A stretch of 64,000 nt of DNA from Forficula auricularia (GCA_024734495.1 JALMQS010000879.1:186001-250000); one strand, 5' to 3'. Counted from the first letter of the stretch, positions 24,401 to 39,400 are shown. Program-made: numbers and translations. Notes: a model not told the origin generated them from the letters alone.

Positions 24401-27400
24401 AAGTTCATTATAAAAACAATTATAAAACGTTTATTAATATTTCTAACGTTTAGGGACAACAAAATATGTTAAAATCCACAATCACAATACTTCTTCAAGG
24501 CCTTTGAGAATAAAGGATTTACCCGACCCATTGTCTGCCTGAGCACAAAAGGAAAAGGGAAACCTTTTTTAAAACCCTAAGAATGGGATTTGTCTACCTG
24601 AGAATAATTAATTCGATTACGAAAAAACCCATCAAAAACAATTTTGTCGAAGATGAGACCGTGACAGATCGAATTGTCACCCCAAAAAACCCCTAACCCG
24701 TGAATTTCATCAAAATCGGTAAAGCCGTTTTCAAAATAGAACCAAGATACAAATATATAAACAAATAAATAAATATATATACAAATATACAATTTTTGCT
24801 CGTTTAATAAGAGTAGATAGATAGAGGCTACAAGAAGTATGAAATTGATGTTTACGTACTTAAGAATTTACCCCACCCCTACGTTTCGCAACCATAAGTC
24901 TCAGAGATACGAAATTCGAAACCTAAGCTTGATATAGGCTAGAAGGAGTACATAAAGCTTTTGGTTGAAATCGGAAGACCGGAAGTAGACATTTACATGA
25001 AAGATTTTTCGCTTTTTTTATTTATTTTTTTTGACCCTACACCTCCCTGGGGATCTTGGCGGTTAGTTTTTGCATTTTAAGACTATGTACTTATGTATAC
25101 AAAATTTGGTTGATTTTGATATAAGGGCATATATTTTTATTTTGTGGACCCTGCACCCACATTTGGATGGTTAGTTTGCATTTTTAGACTTCTGTGGGCC
25201 CACTGATTATGAATTCAAAATTTGGTTGAACTTGCTCAAATGGCCTAGATTTTTTATTTTTAACCCCCCCCTTCTCCCCTCTTAATTTTGGGTCGATATG
25301 CACCAAAATCTAATCAGCTCTTGTCGCCCTGGGAATTTCCCAGAGAACTTTATGCGAAATGACCTTCAGGGCGATGAGGGGTTCTTTGATGAATTTTTAT
25401 AGCTTCAGCAGGAGAACTTATAGGGAAATCGCCATGCGCTAGAAATTGTATAAAGAAAAAAAAATTGTAAATATATTATGTAAATGTTCCTATAATTATG
25501 TAAATACTCCTATAATTAAATTCACCCGACTATGTAAATATTTCTTGTTAGTGGAGGCCCCCACCTGCGTGGCCCAATAAACGAAAAATAAATGCACCAA
25601 AACTATGTGTGAAATTTGGTTTCGATATTCACACTAGTTTTTGAGCTATCTCGTCCACAAAAATTTGGTAACGCACAGACTAACTAACAGATATTTTGAC
25701 AAAACAGTTATTATCTCGAAAAATATAATTTTTTCGATGTTCACTTATTAGGGCTTTTTTGTAGACCGAAATACCATGGTTTCGCCCAATTTTTTTAACC
25801 AAAATATTTTCAACCGTTTTCTGAGATATTTAGAAAAAACGAAGCAAAAAACCACTTTTTTCATGCACGATTGCAATACTTGACCATACCCTGTATGGTA
25901 AAGTAAAAAGTAAGGTCGTTTGTCAATCGATTTTTAAAAATTAAATATTTCTTTTTCTTCAAAGAGTATAAATTTTATCCCGATTGGATTAAGGGAAGGA
26001 AGTTGATATGGTGCAAAAATCTATAAAATGCCTATAATGTCTCAGAGCAAAGGGATTTTTCATTCAAGTTGAGAAGGAAAACGAAAATATTTTTGCTCAA
26101 AAGATTCACAGGAATTACTCTTTACGGTTTGTATTTTTGATTTCAAGAGAATGAATTTGAAAGAGGAAAATTGTTAAGATGATATCAAAAAAGAGCAGAT
26201 TGGGAAAGTTGTATGGTGCATACATCCATCAGTTTATTGTATGATGGAAATGAAAAAATGTTAATCTAATATTATTTTATTTTATGCTTGTTTAGGGAAC
26301 TGTATTGCCGAGTAGTTTCGCCATTTGGGCAAGATGGGCTCCATATTTCGAACGAAGTTTTCTCGTCACCTTTTCATTATCAGGCATGGAAGTTGGAGCC
26401 GTGTTGATTATGTCCCTAGGCGGATTTATCAACCAATATCTTGGCTGGGCATGGAATTTCTATTTTCCAGGTGTTGTATAATATCTTAATATCAGATTTA
26501 AAATAAACGGCAAATCCACAGTGGCGGCTTGCAATGGTCAGGCTGTGAAGTGTATTCGGGAACCCGTTGATCCCTATTACCAAAAATACAAAGTAAAATC
26601 AATAAATTCATGTGGTTATTGCAACAACATGATAAGTCACAAACCTGAAAACCAAAGACAAAAGAGGTTTTAAGTTTGAAAAAAATTTATATGTATTATT
26701 AATGTGGTTTTTTTAGATTCTAAGCACCCGACTTACTTAACGTGGGCTCCTATAGCTTTTTAGGGGCAGTTGTATGTCGGTTGGTAAACACTTTTTAAAC
26801 GTTGACAAAGGGTACTTACTTACAACTGCCCTTAAAAACCATTCCGCAATCAACTGTCAAATGGAATTTCGATGTTGTAAATGCAACTTAAAACACCCAC
26901 CAGAGGTTTGTAATATCAAAAAAGATTCACCAATTCCAAAAGACCAACTTTTCTGTGTTAGATGCAATACTTGAGCACCTAGATCGAGTAGATGCAAAAA
27001 AAAAGAAAATCTTAAAATTCACCTTGTGCCGGGTGGGATGGCCAATCAGATGAAATGCACTTGAATACGCCATGCCGATTTCAGTTTGACTGATTTGGCC
27101 ACGTAATTCCCGAGCTTTACTATATAGGCTGTGAGTACAACCTACTCAATAACTCAGAACACTAACGACCCCAGTGTCATTAATTTGTCATTATTTTCAC
27201 TTTATGATTTCAAAACATACAATCCCCAATCCGATAGAAATGTCTTGAGTTTTTGACTGGGCTGTACTTACAGCCTATATAGAACTGGGCAATCGACAAT
27301 GACTTAAGGCCGGTTTACACGAGGCTTTTTCTGCTACTTGTTCCTTACTTATTCGACCTACTTGCAATTTGAAGCTAGTTCAGTCAGGCTGATTTTTCCC

Positions 27401-30400
27401 ATGTTTGCTTCACACGGAGCTATTTCAGAAATCATTTAAAATTGGCCGGCTAGGTTGCCCGCGCATGTGTCAGTCCAGACAATGAACCTTTGAGCCAAAC
27501 AGCCGGACTATCATCTTTCAGTTTCAGCTCAGATGCAAACAAAAATGGCTGACAATAATATTATTGCAGAAATTATCAATCACAGACGAATTTGGAAGGC
27601 ATATTCTCCTTATTGATTGCAGTAAAGAGTTGAACAGTGAGAAACAAAATATCAGCTGTTCTGTGATATCAGCTGATGTATTGTGCCAATACCCATGTCA
27701 CCCACCTGATAAAATAATGCTTTCCGATTGGCTGACCACTGCCAGCTTCAAGTAGCTAAACTTTTTTTAGAACGTGCCCTATCTTTTGAATCAAGCAAGC
27801 ATGCTAGCAAGACAGTCCGATATGACGTAATTTAGACCCCATCCATGCCTCCAAATTGCAAGTTAGCCAAACAAGTAGCAGAAAAAGACCCGTGTGAACC
27901 GGAATTTAGTCAAATCAGTTAACCCTGAAATTGGGGTTGGTGCTTTTACTTGAGAACGATCGCAGAATAAGCCGATCGAAACGCCGTAGTTATATTGTTT
28001 GTGTTCAATAAATAGTGATAATTAATTATAAATGATTTAAACAAAATTTCAAATTTTAATTATATTAGATATGAATTTTGATCCCTAATCGGTAAAGACT
28101 ATGATGGCCTATTTTGTAACTATTTTACTGTTAGAACTTTTTTGTTTTTGTTTTAAGGGACTATTTAGACTTTTTCCAAGTTTATTTATATACAAATTTT
28201 ATTAAAAATAAATTTGTTTTAAATTTTTAAATAACGTCCTGAAAACAAACAAATTTTTTCCTCAAAGGTCCATTTTGCAGTAAAATACCCTAATTAAAAA
28301 AAAAAAAACTTTGTCAGCTCTTATGCCTGAATTCATTAACCAAATTGAAACTGAGATTCCCACTTAAATTAATCTTTTATCAATTTTTAAAGTAAATTGT
28401 ATTTTTCCTAAGTATCAATGGCGAAATACAATTTACGTGTCCCCAAGTTTGATTGCTGAAATCAGACGTAATACTGGCAAGTAAAAACTACTTACCTTAT
28501 TTCTCCAAACATATTAAGTGAATAATTATTAAAATTAATGATTAAATTTTAATAAAAACATTTTGGTTTGAGTAAGGTAGGGTACAGGTTCACGTGCTTC
28601 ATCTGACTATAGCCGCCACAGATGCCAAATCCCCGTTTTTTTTTTCAGTTCTTTTTTTATTAATCTGTTGTATGTATGCTTTGTTAAAAGGGCTTGTCGG
28701 TTTACTGTGGACACCCTTTTGGCTGATGTTCGTTCGTGATTCACCCAAACAAGATCCGTTTATATCGAAAACGGAAAGGAATTTTATCGAACTCAATATA
28801 GGCAAGATACCGAATCGAGAGGTGATGAATAAATAAATAAATGAGAAATGGAAAATAATAAAAATAATACAAGCTTATTCTATTATTATTGTACTGTTGT
28901 TTATAGAAAATAAAACATCCGTGGGGGCGCATTTTCACATCGGCTCCTGTTTGGGCCACAATACTCATCCACATTAATATGATCACCACGGCGATAATGA
29001 TCCAGACTCAAGCGCCAATATTTATGAGAGGTAAGCAAATACAATTAAATTCAATTATAATAAACATTTGGATCAGTAAAATCTAAATTACCTTGCTTTT
29101 ATTTAGCATTTTATTTAGCATGATTCATCTGTCTGGTTGTGTTTGAGTAGAATTTTTTGTCCCAATTTCAATCCACCTATACCGAACCTATTTTCTTGAG
29201 ATGTATATATTTTTAATGAAAAAACGATATTAATATCTACAAATATTTTATAAAATAAGCTGGCGTGTTCTGATGTGGCCATCCACTTGACTTTACCATA
29301 CAACCTGCCCCCTCACTTATATTTAATATTTAATAAAATTATTTATAATCATGTAGGAGAGGGGGGTTAGTTTTTGCATTTTTAGACTTCTAGGGTCCCA
29401 CTGATTATGTATACAAAATTTGGTTGAGTTTGGTACAAGAGCCTAGATTTTCATTTTTTGACCATACACCCCCTCCCCCCATTTTGGGCGGTTAGTTTTT
29501 GCATTTTTAAACTTCTGGGATCCCACTGATTATGTATACAAAATTTGGTTGAGTTTTCTCAAATGGCCTAGATTTTTAATATTTAACCTGCCCCCTCCCA
29601 GCCCCCTTAATTTTAGGTCGATATGCACCAAAATCTAATCAGCTCTTAATCTTAGTGGTTAGACGTCTGGCTGATGAGCTAATAAAAAAAGGGAATGCGG
29701 GTCGAGCTCGAATATTTATATCAGAGCTCGGCCGGGAACAGGAAGCCAGACATCGTTGCGAAGGACGGGTGGGGGACGGTGTGGGTCCTGGATGTGCAGA
29801 TAGTGTCAGCGCTCCTCGGACTAGGGGTTGCCCACAGAAACAAAATCAATTATTATAAGGGCAACTCCAGTCTGGTGAGCAACATTGCAGCAAGGTTTGG
29901 GGTGGGCTCGGGTTCTGTGAGAGTTGAAGCCATCACACTCTCGTGGAAGGGAGTGTGGTGGCATAAAGCGGTGCCTTCCCTTGTCGACCTGGGAATTTCC
30001 CAGAGAACTTTATGCGATATGACCTTCATGGCGATGAGGGGTTCTTTGATGAATTTTTATAGCTACAACAGGAGAACTTATAGGGAAATCGCCATGCGCT
30101 AGAAATTGTATAAAGAAAAAAAAATTGTAAATATATTATGTAAATGTTCCTATAATTATGTAAATACTCCTATAATTAAATTCACCCGACTATGTAAATA
30201 TTTCTTGTTAGTGGAGGCCCCCACCTGCGTGGCCCAATAAACGAAAAATCAATGCACCAAAACTACGTGTGAAATTTGGTTTTGATATTCACACTAGTTT
30301 TTGAGCTAGCTCGTCCACAAAAACTTGGTAATGCACAGACTAACTGACTAACTAACAGACATTTTGACAAAACAATTATTATCTCGAAAAATATAATTTT

Positions 30401-33400
30401 TTCGATGTTCACTTATTAGAGCTTTTTTGTAGACCAAAATGCCATGGTTTCGCTCAATTTTTTTAATCGAAATAGTTCTAGCCGTTTTTTAGATATTTTG
30501 AAAAAAAGAAGGAAAAAAAACACTTTTTTCATCCACGATTACAATACTTGACCATACCCTGTATATTAACGCGCTGTCCCTTTTATAAATGAACGTGTCC
30601 CTTTCAATACAATCCATTTTTGAAAGAGACAAATACACTCTTTTTTTTAATGCGAAAATATAGTACTAAGAACAATAGAACGTGTTTTATTGTATTTTAT
30701 TTCGATAGCCAATAAATTGAAGTTTTTAATTCTATTTTTACCTCTTTAAAATGTTATATTATTTATTTGGTAGACCCTCCACAGCAAAAATGTCCATTTC
30801 ATGCCACCTCTCCCCTATGTACCGAGTTTTGAAAACTTTCTCTGTTGTCCCACTAATTCAGCTGACTAATAAGATCGATGTGTTTGTGTTTGTGTTTGTG
30901 TTGTATAGATATTTTAAAATATGACATGAAGAAGTCTGGGATCCTGGCCTCTATGCCTGCCATTACTCTCATCATCTCCCACGCATTAGCCTCCAAAGTT
31001 ACTGATATGCTCATCAAGTCACAAGCTCTCTCAATCACCAAAGTAACTATACACTAAATCACTCTACTAAATATCTAATCTCTACCTTTGTACACCATTC
31101 AGCCACATGCGTATCATATCCAGAATTGTTTTTCGGGCCGAATTCGGGAAAATTGAATATTGCTTTAAAAAGCAGTTATATTTGAAAATAGGTAAATAGG
31201 TTCAATGGTAACGAAGATAATAAGAAAATTTAGACGAATGTGTGACATGACTATTTGGTAGGTAAACTATTAATACATGTTTGTTTTGGAATTCTAATTG
31301 TACTTTTGTAAATTCATATCAAGAATGTTCTTATAATTGTAGAAGCCCTGAAGAAGTCGGCAAAGTCGACGAAACGTTGGTGGATAAATAAAAAAGTCAC
31401 ACATAAAAACTTGTCCTTATTTTCTGATAGCGAGTATACGCCAGCGGAATTGGTATAAATGAATATAACACACGTTTAGGAGATGTAATTTAATGTTTAA
31501 TATAAATAGTTAATAAAGAGAATGTACAGGTTGTATAATGTCAGAACAAAGGATATTCATAGAAGTAATATAAAGAGATAGGACAGACAGACTGACTCTT
31601 CTGTATGCCTACGCCATCTCGCGGATTGCCGCATAAGTTCCATCATTTTCCTAATATAAACTTTCAAATTTGAAAATAATATAAAAAATATCGTTCTTGG
31701 AACATGGGACGAATTTCCATTACTTAAAGCATTTTGATTGTAATTGAAATTCGTCCCCGCTGGACCTAAATAGCTGAAATTTTGACAGTACATTCCTATA
31801 ATGACACGAATACCGCCAAGAAGGTTTTTTATTTTGAAATTCGAACTTTAAAGGGGGATAGGGCCCCAAAATGTTTGTTCGAATTTTTATAAGATCTCTT
31901 AAACCAGAAAAGATATCGATATGGCTTACCTTAGAAATGTGAAGTATTAAAATACAAAAAAATATATCTGAGTATTTTTCTCTATTTACCCCTGAAAGGG
32001 AGATTTTGTCATTTTTGAAATTTTTAAAGGGCTCTATCTCCTGGGGTTTTTAAGGTTTAGCATTAAATTTTGTTACTTAAAGGCCGTTCATAAATTACGT
32101 CAGATTTGTGACAAATTGTGACTGGGGGGCCCGGGGATCTTAATAATTGTGATGTAATAAAAGTCAAATTAAAATTTTCAAAAAGAACTTTCATGTTTAT
32201 TAAATGAAGAAGAAAATGCTATGTGGATCGATAAAAAAAGAAATTGACTCTGAAATGATATAGATCAGGGCTGTCCAACCCGTGGCCGCGCGAGCCGAAT
32301 GCTGCCCAGCAATGAAAATGTGACAGAATGTGACACAAGGTGTCTAAAAATCATTCAAATTGGTGTGATGTAATTTATGGACGGCTCCTTAGGTCTATTT
32401 TTTAAATATCTCGGTACATTTTTTTCATTTTTTCAAAATTTGACTCCCTAACCGAAAAATGGAAGATTTTTGATTTTGGAGTCTTAAACACAAAAGGCTT
32501 CATGAGTGATAGGAGGTGGAGGGGAAAGAGTTCAGGGCTGGGGGTCCAGGGGTGAAGATCATTGGCTAGCAAGAGGCCCGCCGAAGGGGTGGGCCACGGG
32601 AACCGGACGTTTTTGGAATAGACACTACTCGGCAAGTAAGTGGGGTAGAAAGCTGACGAGGGTCGCATTTTAATCCTCTGATTTTACCATTCAGTGTTCA
32701 GCATGGCTCATTGGCAGTTGGATCACCGCGGTTTTGCTTATGAAAGTTTTGTGCATAACAGAGAATCAGTTGTAGCGGCCCAGAGGAAGTTCACCCGGCA
32801 CTTCAATATCGGATGTCGGGTTAGCTGAAGCCTAGTAACGACAGTTTTGCCAATTGACGAAGCCATTCAAATGAAAATGAGCTTCATAAGAATAAGGCAT
32901 CTTCATTCCTCTCTAGAAAATCCAGGACAGTCTCCGAGAAAGCTCTTCTTTGTGGACAATCCTTTAGTTGCAACTTTTGAACAAATGCAAGCTTATAAGG
33001 GTGAAAACGAAAATTGCTATGGTGAACACAGAATGATACAATCAGAGAATAAGAATGCTACCCTCGCCAGCTTTCTACCCACCTTACTTGCCGAGTACTG
33101 TCTATTCCAAAAACGTCCGGTTCTTGTGGCCCACCCTGTACCGGGTGATTCAATAAGGGTGACGAGGTACCGTATCTCAGGAACTAATAATCGTAGAAGT
33201 TTGGGGAAAAAATCCTTCAGAGGAAATCGACCAAGAAAAATTGCTGGAAATATTTTTTAAGTTCATACATCCACCGCTAGGTGGCTAAATAGCTTCGATC
33301 GTATAAAAAATGCAATTTTCTCAAAAATTTTCCAATATAAGTTTAAAAATGAATACTCTCACGTTAATGCCACCATAATAGTCCATCTTTTTGATAAATG

Positions 33401-36400
33401 ACTTTTTATTGTAGGACGTAAAATAAAGGCGGGAGAGGATGCTAAACTTTTATGGACTGTAGTGTCTATAACTTAAGTTTGACTTAACGGAATTTTGTTA
33501 ACAAGGTCTGGTTCAAGAAAGGAAGGTTTGGTGAATAAAATAAAAAACCATCCATGCCATTCTAGTTCTTGCCGCCCTCGCTAAGGGGCGTGTTTTATAA
33601 AGTTAACCGTTTTATTGATTTTTCTCCAAAATCTTAAATGGAACCTTATAATTATTTTATTAGATTCAGAAAGTAGATCAAATTTGCAACAAAATATGTT
33701 CAAACCGCATGTCGATATCTTTTTTCGTTTAACAGTTATTGCTTAAAGAATATTTTATTAACGAATTTATTAAAGAAACAAAATAGGTAATTGAGTTTTC
33801 AATTTTTTTTAAGTTTCGTAGTCAAGCATGCCATGGATAAATAAAAAAACAGTTCAAAACTTTGTTCTTATTTTCATCTAATCACAACAATAATGATAAT
33901 AACGCTTTTCTGTGTCGCCTGTGAGTAGGTATTAAATTTCAAAAATGTCTAATTTCTTAGAAGGCCGTGAAAGACTTGGTTGACAGTTTCTATGGAAACG
34001 GCGATTTTTCACAAATAGATGTTAATGTTTTAATTGTTATTTTATTGTTTGTTATGTTATATCATTATTGTTGTGATTAGATGAAAATAAGAACAAAGTT
34101 TTAAACTGTTTTTTTATTTATCCATGGCATGCTTGACTACGAAACTTGAAAAAAAAATTGAAAACTCAATTACCTATTTTGTTTCTTTAATAAATTCGTT
34201 AATAAAACATTCTTTAAGCAATAACTGTTAAACGAAAAAAGACATCGACATGAGGTTTGAACATATTTTGTTGCAAATTTGATCTACTTTCTGAATCTAA
34301 TAAAATAATTATACGGTTCCATTTAAGATTTTGGAGAAAAATCAATAAAACGGTTAACTTTATAAAACACGCCCCTTAGCGAGGGCGGCAAGAACTATAA
34401 TGGCATGGATGGTTTTTTATTTTATTCACCAAACCTTCCTTTCTTGAACCAGACCTTGTTAACAAAATTCCGTTAAGTCAAACTTAAGTTATAGACACTG
34501 CAGTCCATAAAAGTTTAGCATCCCCTCCCGCCTTTATTTTACGTCCTACAATAAAAAGTCATTTATCAAAAAGATGGACTATTATGGTGGCATTAACGTG
34601 AGAGTATTCATTTTTAAACTTATATTGGAAAATTTTTGAGAAAATTGCATTTTTTATACGATCGAAGCTATTTAGCCACCTAGCGGTGGATGTATGAACT
34701 TAAAAAATATTTCCAGCAATTTTTCTTGGCCGATTTCCTCTGAAGGATTTTTTTCCCAAACTTCTACGATTATTAGTTCCTGAGATACGGTACCTCGTCA
34801 CCCTTATTGAATCACCCGGTACAAGTATATGTTTATTTGCATTAAGCAAATGACAACTTCATGGGTTTCTACTTATGTATCACCAATGCTCTGCAAAGTA
34901 AATCTCATCAATTACAATTATTATTATTTGGTTGGAAGTGGGTGACGTCAATAACAACCAAAGTATTCTTCTGAAAAAGCTCTCAGTTTTTAAAAACTCT
35001 ACCCTACTATAAGTTAATTAACCGAGAAATCATGCTAGCATTTTATTAATATTTACCATAGTATATTATGATTATGATAATTTTCACTTACACATACTGA
35101 TATGTTTTTTTTTTATGTTTTACAGATCCGTAAAATCATTGTATGTTTATGTAATTTATTTGGAGGCACAGTATTTGTAATAATTATCTATTTGAAAAAT
35201 CCCGTGGGTAAGTTTGAATTTCTTTAAAATATATTGATGGCTAACGCAAATACGTCGTCGCGGTATACAGGGTGTTCCACAGAACTCGTTCATTAAAAGT
35301 TTTCATGGAAGGAGTTAAGGGAAAATTTTGAACTTTGACATATTTTTGTTTTAGAATATGCCCTTCTTAAATAAATTATTAACAACTTTTGGACACTTTC
35401 TTTGCCGCAATCCCCATCAAACTTTCTTATTTTCTAGGGAACTCCCCAAATATTTTTGCATCATTAGATTAAGTGTTAAAAACTAAGAAGATTTTGTATA
35501 ATGCACTTGATGTCTAAAATTTATAATTTCTGAGTTATTTTAGATAGTTTGTAAAATCTACCAATTTAGCGTTCATCTTTAAAAATTAATAATAATTAAA
35601 CTATTGTTTGTAGAATTAATTTGATCAATCAGAACTCTTAATTAGACATTAAAGAATCTTACTTAATCATAAAAATTCAAATTTTATATCCAGGATGACC
35701 ATAATAATCGTTTATTTCTGAAATTCAAAAAGTTGTTAATACTCAATTTTTTTCAAATAGAACATGGCATAAATTTTAGCATTTTTGAATCCTACATAAA
35801 AATCCAATAGGAGTTTATTAAATATTTCCTATCTAAAATTAATAGTTTTTTATATAAAAAATATTTTAAATTTTTGAGTTGACCAGAGTGCTTCGAATAT
35901 TTTTTTGTAAATTCTTTATTCCTATTTATCCTTTTTCTTATTGAATTGAAATGGTCTTAATTTATGGCGAATGTGGAAGAAGTGTTAGGGGCTGCCATTG
36001 AAATGGATGCCGAGCGTTTTCCTGATAGGAATACACCCTCACAAGCTTCATTTTATCGTGTTGTAAATCTGTTAAAAAAAAAAACAGAAAGTGTAAAGGC
36101 TACGAAGAAACTCAAACATGCCAAAATAAGGAAATTGGAACTGGAATTCATCCAGGAGAATTGCGATAACCCTTTGGAATGTCACAGAACAGTGTCGAAA
36201 AATTATTAAATTATTAATTATTATTAAATTATTTATTCAATAATTAAATATTTGATCATTATTATTTGATATGTTAATTGTTAAAAATAATTATTAAGAA
36301 TTTTTTGAGATCTAATAATTGATTTAATATTTTGTTTATTTGATGTCGGATAAAAAAATAGTTCTAATGAAAGTTGCTCAGTTTTTCTTGTAGATTATGA

Positions 36401-39400
36401 ATATGAAAATAAATATATAGGTTTCTATTTAAAAAACAGAACTTGACCTTAAAATACCCTTGAAAGCTTGTTCTAGATCGACAAACAATAGCGTAGTTTA
36501 GTTTCCCCCTCCATATAAATAAACTTTTATTTGAAACTTTTTTCATATAATGCACTGTTTTTGAGTTATAAGACTGTCTCAAGATAAAAAACTCACCCGG
36601 TTTACCTATATACACAATATAATCTGAGGCCCACTAGAAGGCTAGAAATGTAAAAACTGGAGGCGGGGTGCGGGGGTAAGGGTGAAAGTGGTGTGGATCT
36701 GGGGGTGCAGTGGGGGGGTCTGGGGGGGGGGGGGGGGCGCGGAATTAAAAATAATATTAATATATAGCCTTCAACCGAAGCAAAAATTTACCGAGCATCG
36801 CCCGGTAGCCAGGTACTTATTATTATTATTATCTACTCTTATTAAACGAGCAAAAATTGTATGTTTATTTATATATATATTTATTTGTTCAGTGAGGCTT
36901 CCGCGGATAGGTTCTATATTTCCATTAGGGTTTCTCCGCGTGGGTTTGAGAGTAAAACTCTCAAACCCACGCGGAGAAACCCGAAAATTTTCTAATGACA
37001 TATTTATTTATATTGTAAGAGTTCGTGGCTGTGATGAAACTATACTAGATGAAGGAGGAGGATCACAAAGATGGAATCACGTTCAATAAAACACCTTTTT
37101 AATGTTTCAGTTTGCTTAACTGGTTATCTTCGGCCAGTTGATATACACAAAATGCGGTATATATGTGATCGAAAGCTTGTCAAAAATAATAAAATTTCTT
37201 TTAAGCTTCATGCGACATAACGTGCCTGACCCAAAAGTTTCAGAATGAAAGTCATTCTGAAACTTTTGGGTCCAGGCACGTTATAAATTCGCATGAAGCT
37301 AAAAGAAATTTTTATTATTTTTGACAAGGCTTGGTTCGATCACATATGTGTACCGCATTTTGTGTATAACTCCTAGAATTGACTGAAGATGACCAAATAA
37401 AATTTAGGCCGAAACGTCTCATTAAAGGTGTTTTATTGAACCCAGTGATTCCATCTTTAGCTGATACCTCCTCCTTCATCTAGTATATATTTATTTATAT
37501 ATATATATATTTGTATCTAGGTTCTATTTTGAAAACGACTCTACCGATTTTGATGAAATTCACGGGTTAGGGGGTTTTTCGGTTGACAATTCGATCTGTC
37601 ACGGTCTCATCTTCGACAAAATTGTTTTTGATGGTTTTTTTCGTAATCAAATTAATTATTCTCAGGTAGACAAATGCCAATCTTATCTTAGGGATTTAAA
37701 AAGGGTTCCTCTTTTCTTTTGTACCCAGGTTTAAATCTTTGTTCTCAAAGGCCTTGAACAAGTATTGTGATTGTGGTGTGTTATTGTCAAGCATTAGCTA
37801 AACCCGAACAAAGCTCGGTCTTCCAGGTATATATATATATATATATATAGTATTTGTATTTTTTTATTTTTTTTATTTTAAAAACGGCTCTCAAATAAAA
37901 ATCGACCTTTTTATCAGAATTTTAAATTAAAAATAATATTAAAATAAAGATTTTAACTGAAGGAAGAAGTTACCGAGCATCGCTCGCTGCCTCCAGTTAC
38001 TATTAAATTAAATCAGAAAGGGTCAAAAAGTGGGATTGAAAGCTCCCCGCCAAAACCACCCACAATTCGTTTCGAATTTCTTTATGAATAAATAAATAAA
38101 TAAATAAATAATAATAATAAATAAATAAATAAATAATAATAAATAATAATAATAAATAAATAAATGAAGGTCTCGAGTGATTCAAGCTTAAGAGTAAGTG
38201 GTTGTCTTTGTTTTAGGAATCATAATATGCTTGTGTTTGATAAAGTTTTTTCAAGCCTGGTACACTGTGAGTATTTTAACCAATTGGTTGGACATTGCCG
38301 CCCCTCACGCAAGCATTCTCTACGGAGTGGGGTCCACGTTCGGATTCGCTTCTGCATCACTTATAACTGTCTTAATTGGTTATATTGTAACTGACAAGGT
38401 TTGTCATAATCTTATTAACTATAGTCTACATAGCTGTGAAAGCTGCTTTCGCCTTAAGAGTGCTCTGCCAGTTTGCATTCACATTTTTTTTTCTTTTTTT
38501 AATGATATTGATGTGAGAAGGAGATACACCAGAAGGTGCATCCCCTAAAGGCATGTATGGGCTGGCCCCTCCATCGTGAAAAGAACAGAGTAGAAGGAAA
38601 GAAGCCGGGATCACGACAGGCGCGGATCCAGACCTCTGATTGGGGGGGGGGGGGGGCGGTCGGCAGCCACTGAGTTTTACCCCCCCCATTAATGAAAAAT
38701 GGATCCTATCTCAAACTAAATAAAAAGAGCATTATATTTTTAAATTCATTTCCTCTCTCAACATTTTTAATAGAGTAGGGAAAAATCGTACTTTTTAGGG
38801 AATGGTTCTTTTATGGTTCGTTCATTATATGGAAGTAGTTCAATTGAACTATATAGTTCAGGGGTGGCCGATATATATAAGATCTGCTTTTTATCTCCGA
38901 AGTGTGTCGCGATCGAATTGTCCAAGCGGGGGGGGGGGCAGAGACGCCGCCACTCACATAGAACTTTATTTTCAATTTTAAAATTTAATGTTATAAAAAT
39001 TTTTTTTAATAAACATAAAAAAATGTTGATCTCTAATGCTTTGGGGGGGGGGGTCGCCCCCATCGCCCCCCCTGGATCCGCGCATGGATCACGAGCCAAA
39101 TCTCAGAAAGTTAGATACAATCCAATTTACTAAGTTTTTTAAAGGCATTATTATAAGTAACCTACATATCAGCTTTCAATTTATTACCTCCACTAGTTTC
39201 AGGGAAATCGTGATGTTTTTATTTTCCCTTTTCATCCCTTTAAAATTTGAAATTTTTAAAACACTTTTCTCAATTAATAGTCCAGTAATTTGGTTCTAAA
39301 AAAAAGTGGTTACCTGGAGAGTTTTCCGGGAGTTTTGAAAATGGGTAATTTTATTAGATTTCGATGTGCTCTTTCCGAATTTCAATTTTGCCACCTCGTA

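Larger units (their letters stand above)
36829..37830 (+). mobile_element. Helitron-like element carrying a nested palindrome
   Basis: Starts TATCTACTCTTATTAAACGA at 36829 and ends with a hairpin CCCGAAC..GCTCGG plus about 15 nt near 37830. The internal part 37500-37790 matches 24450-24790 in reverse. Two palindromes (36928-36982 and 37041-37497) lie inside. Confidence 0.65.

Noticed and set aside
28649..28690. Upstream acceptor for transporter exon 5
   Set aside because: It is in frame, but adds 14 residues in a place where the family needs none. The 28691 start restores the expected helix length. It remains a possible variant.
31345..31380. CCTGAAGAAGTCGG...GACGAAACG as another hammerhead
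   Set aside because: The core and a 4-pair stem II are present, but the bases after GAAAC give no N-U-H cleavage triplet in a minimal stem III, so I list it only as a Penelope-type end.
32847..33260. 137-codon plus-strand frame
   Set aside because: No recognisable motif. Its last third lies in the foldback arm and it lacks any exon context.
38003..38185. Leu/Tyr-rich minus-strand frame
   Set aside because: Produced by the (TAAA)n microsatellite.
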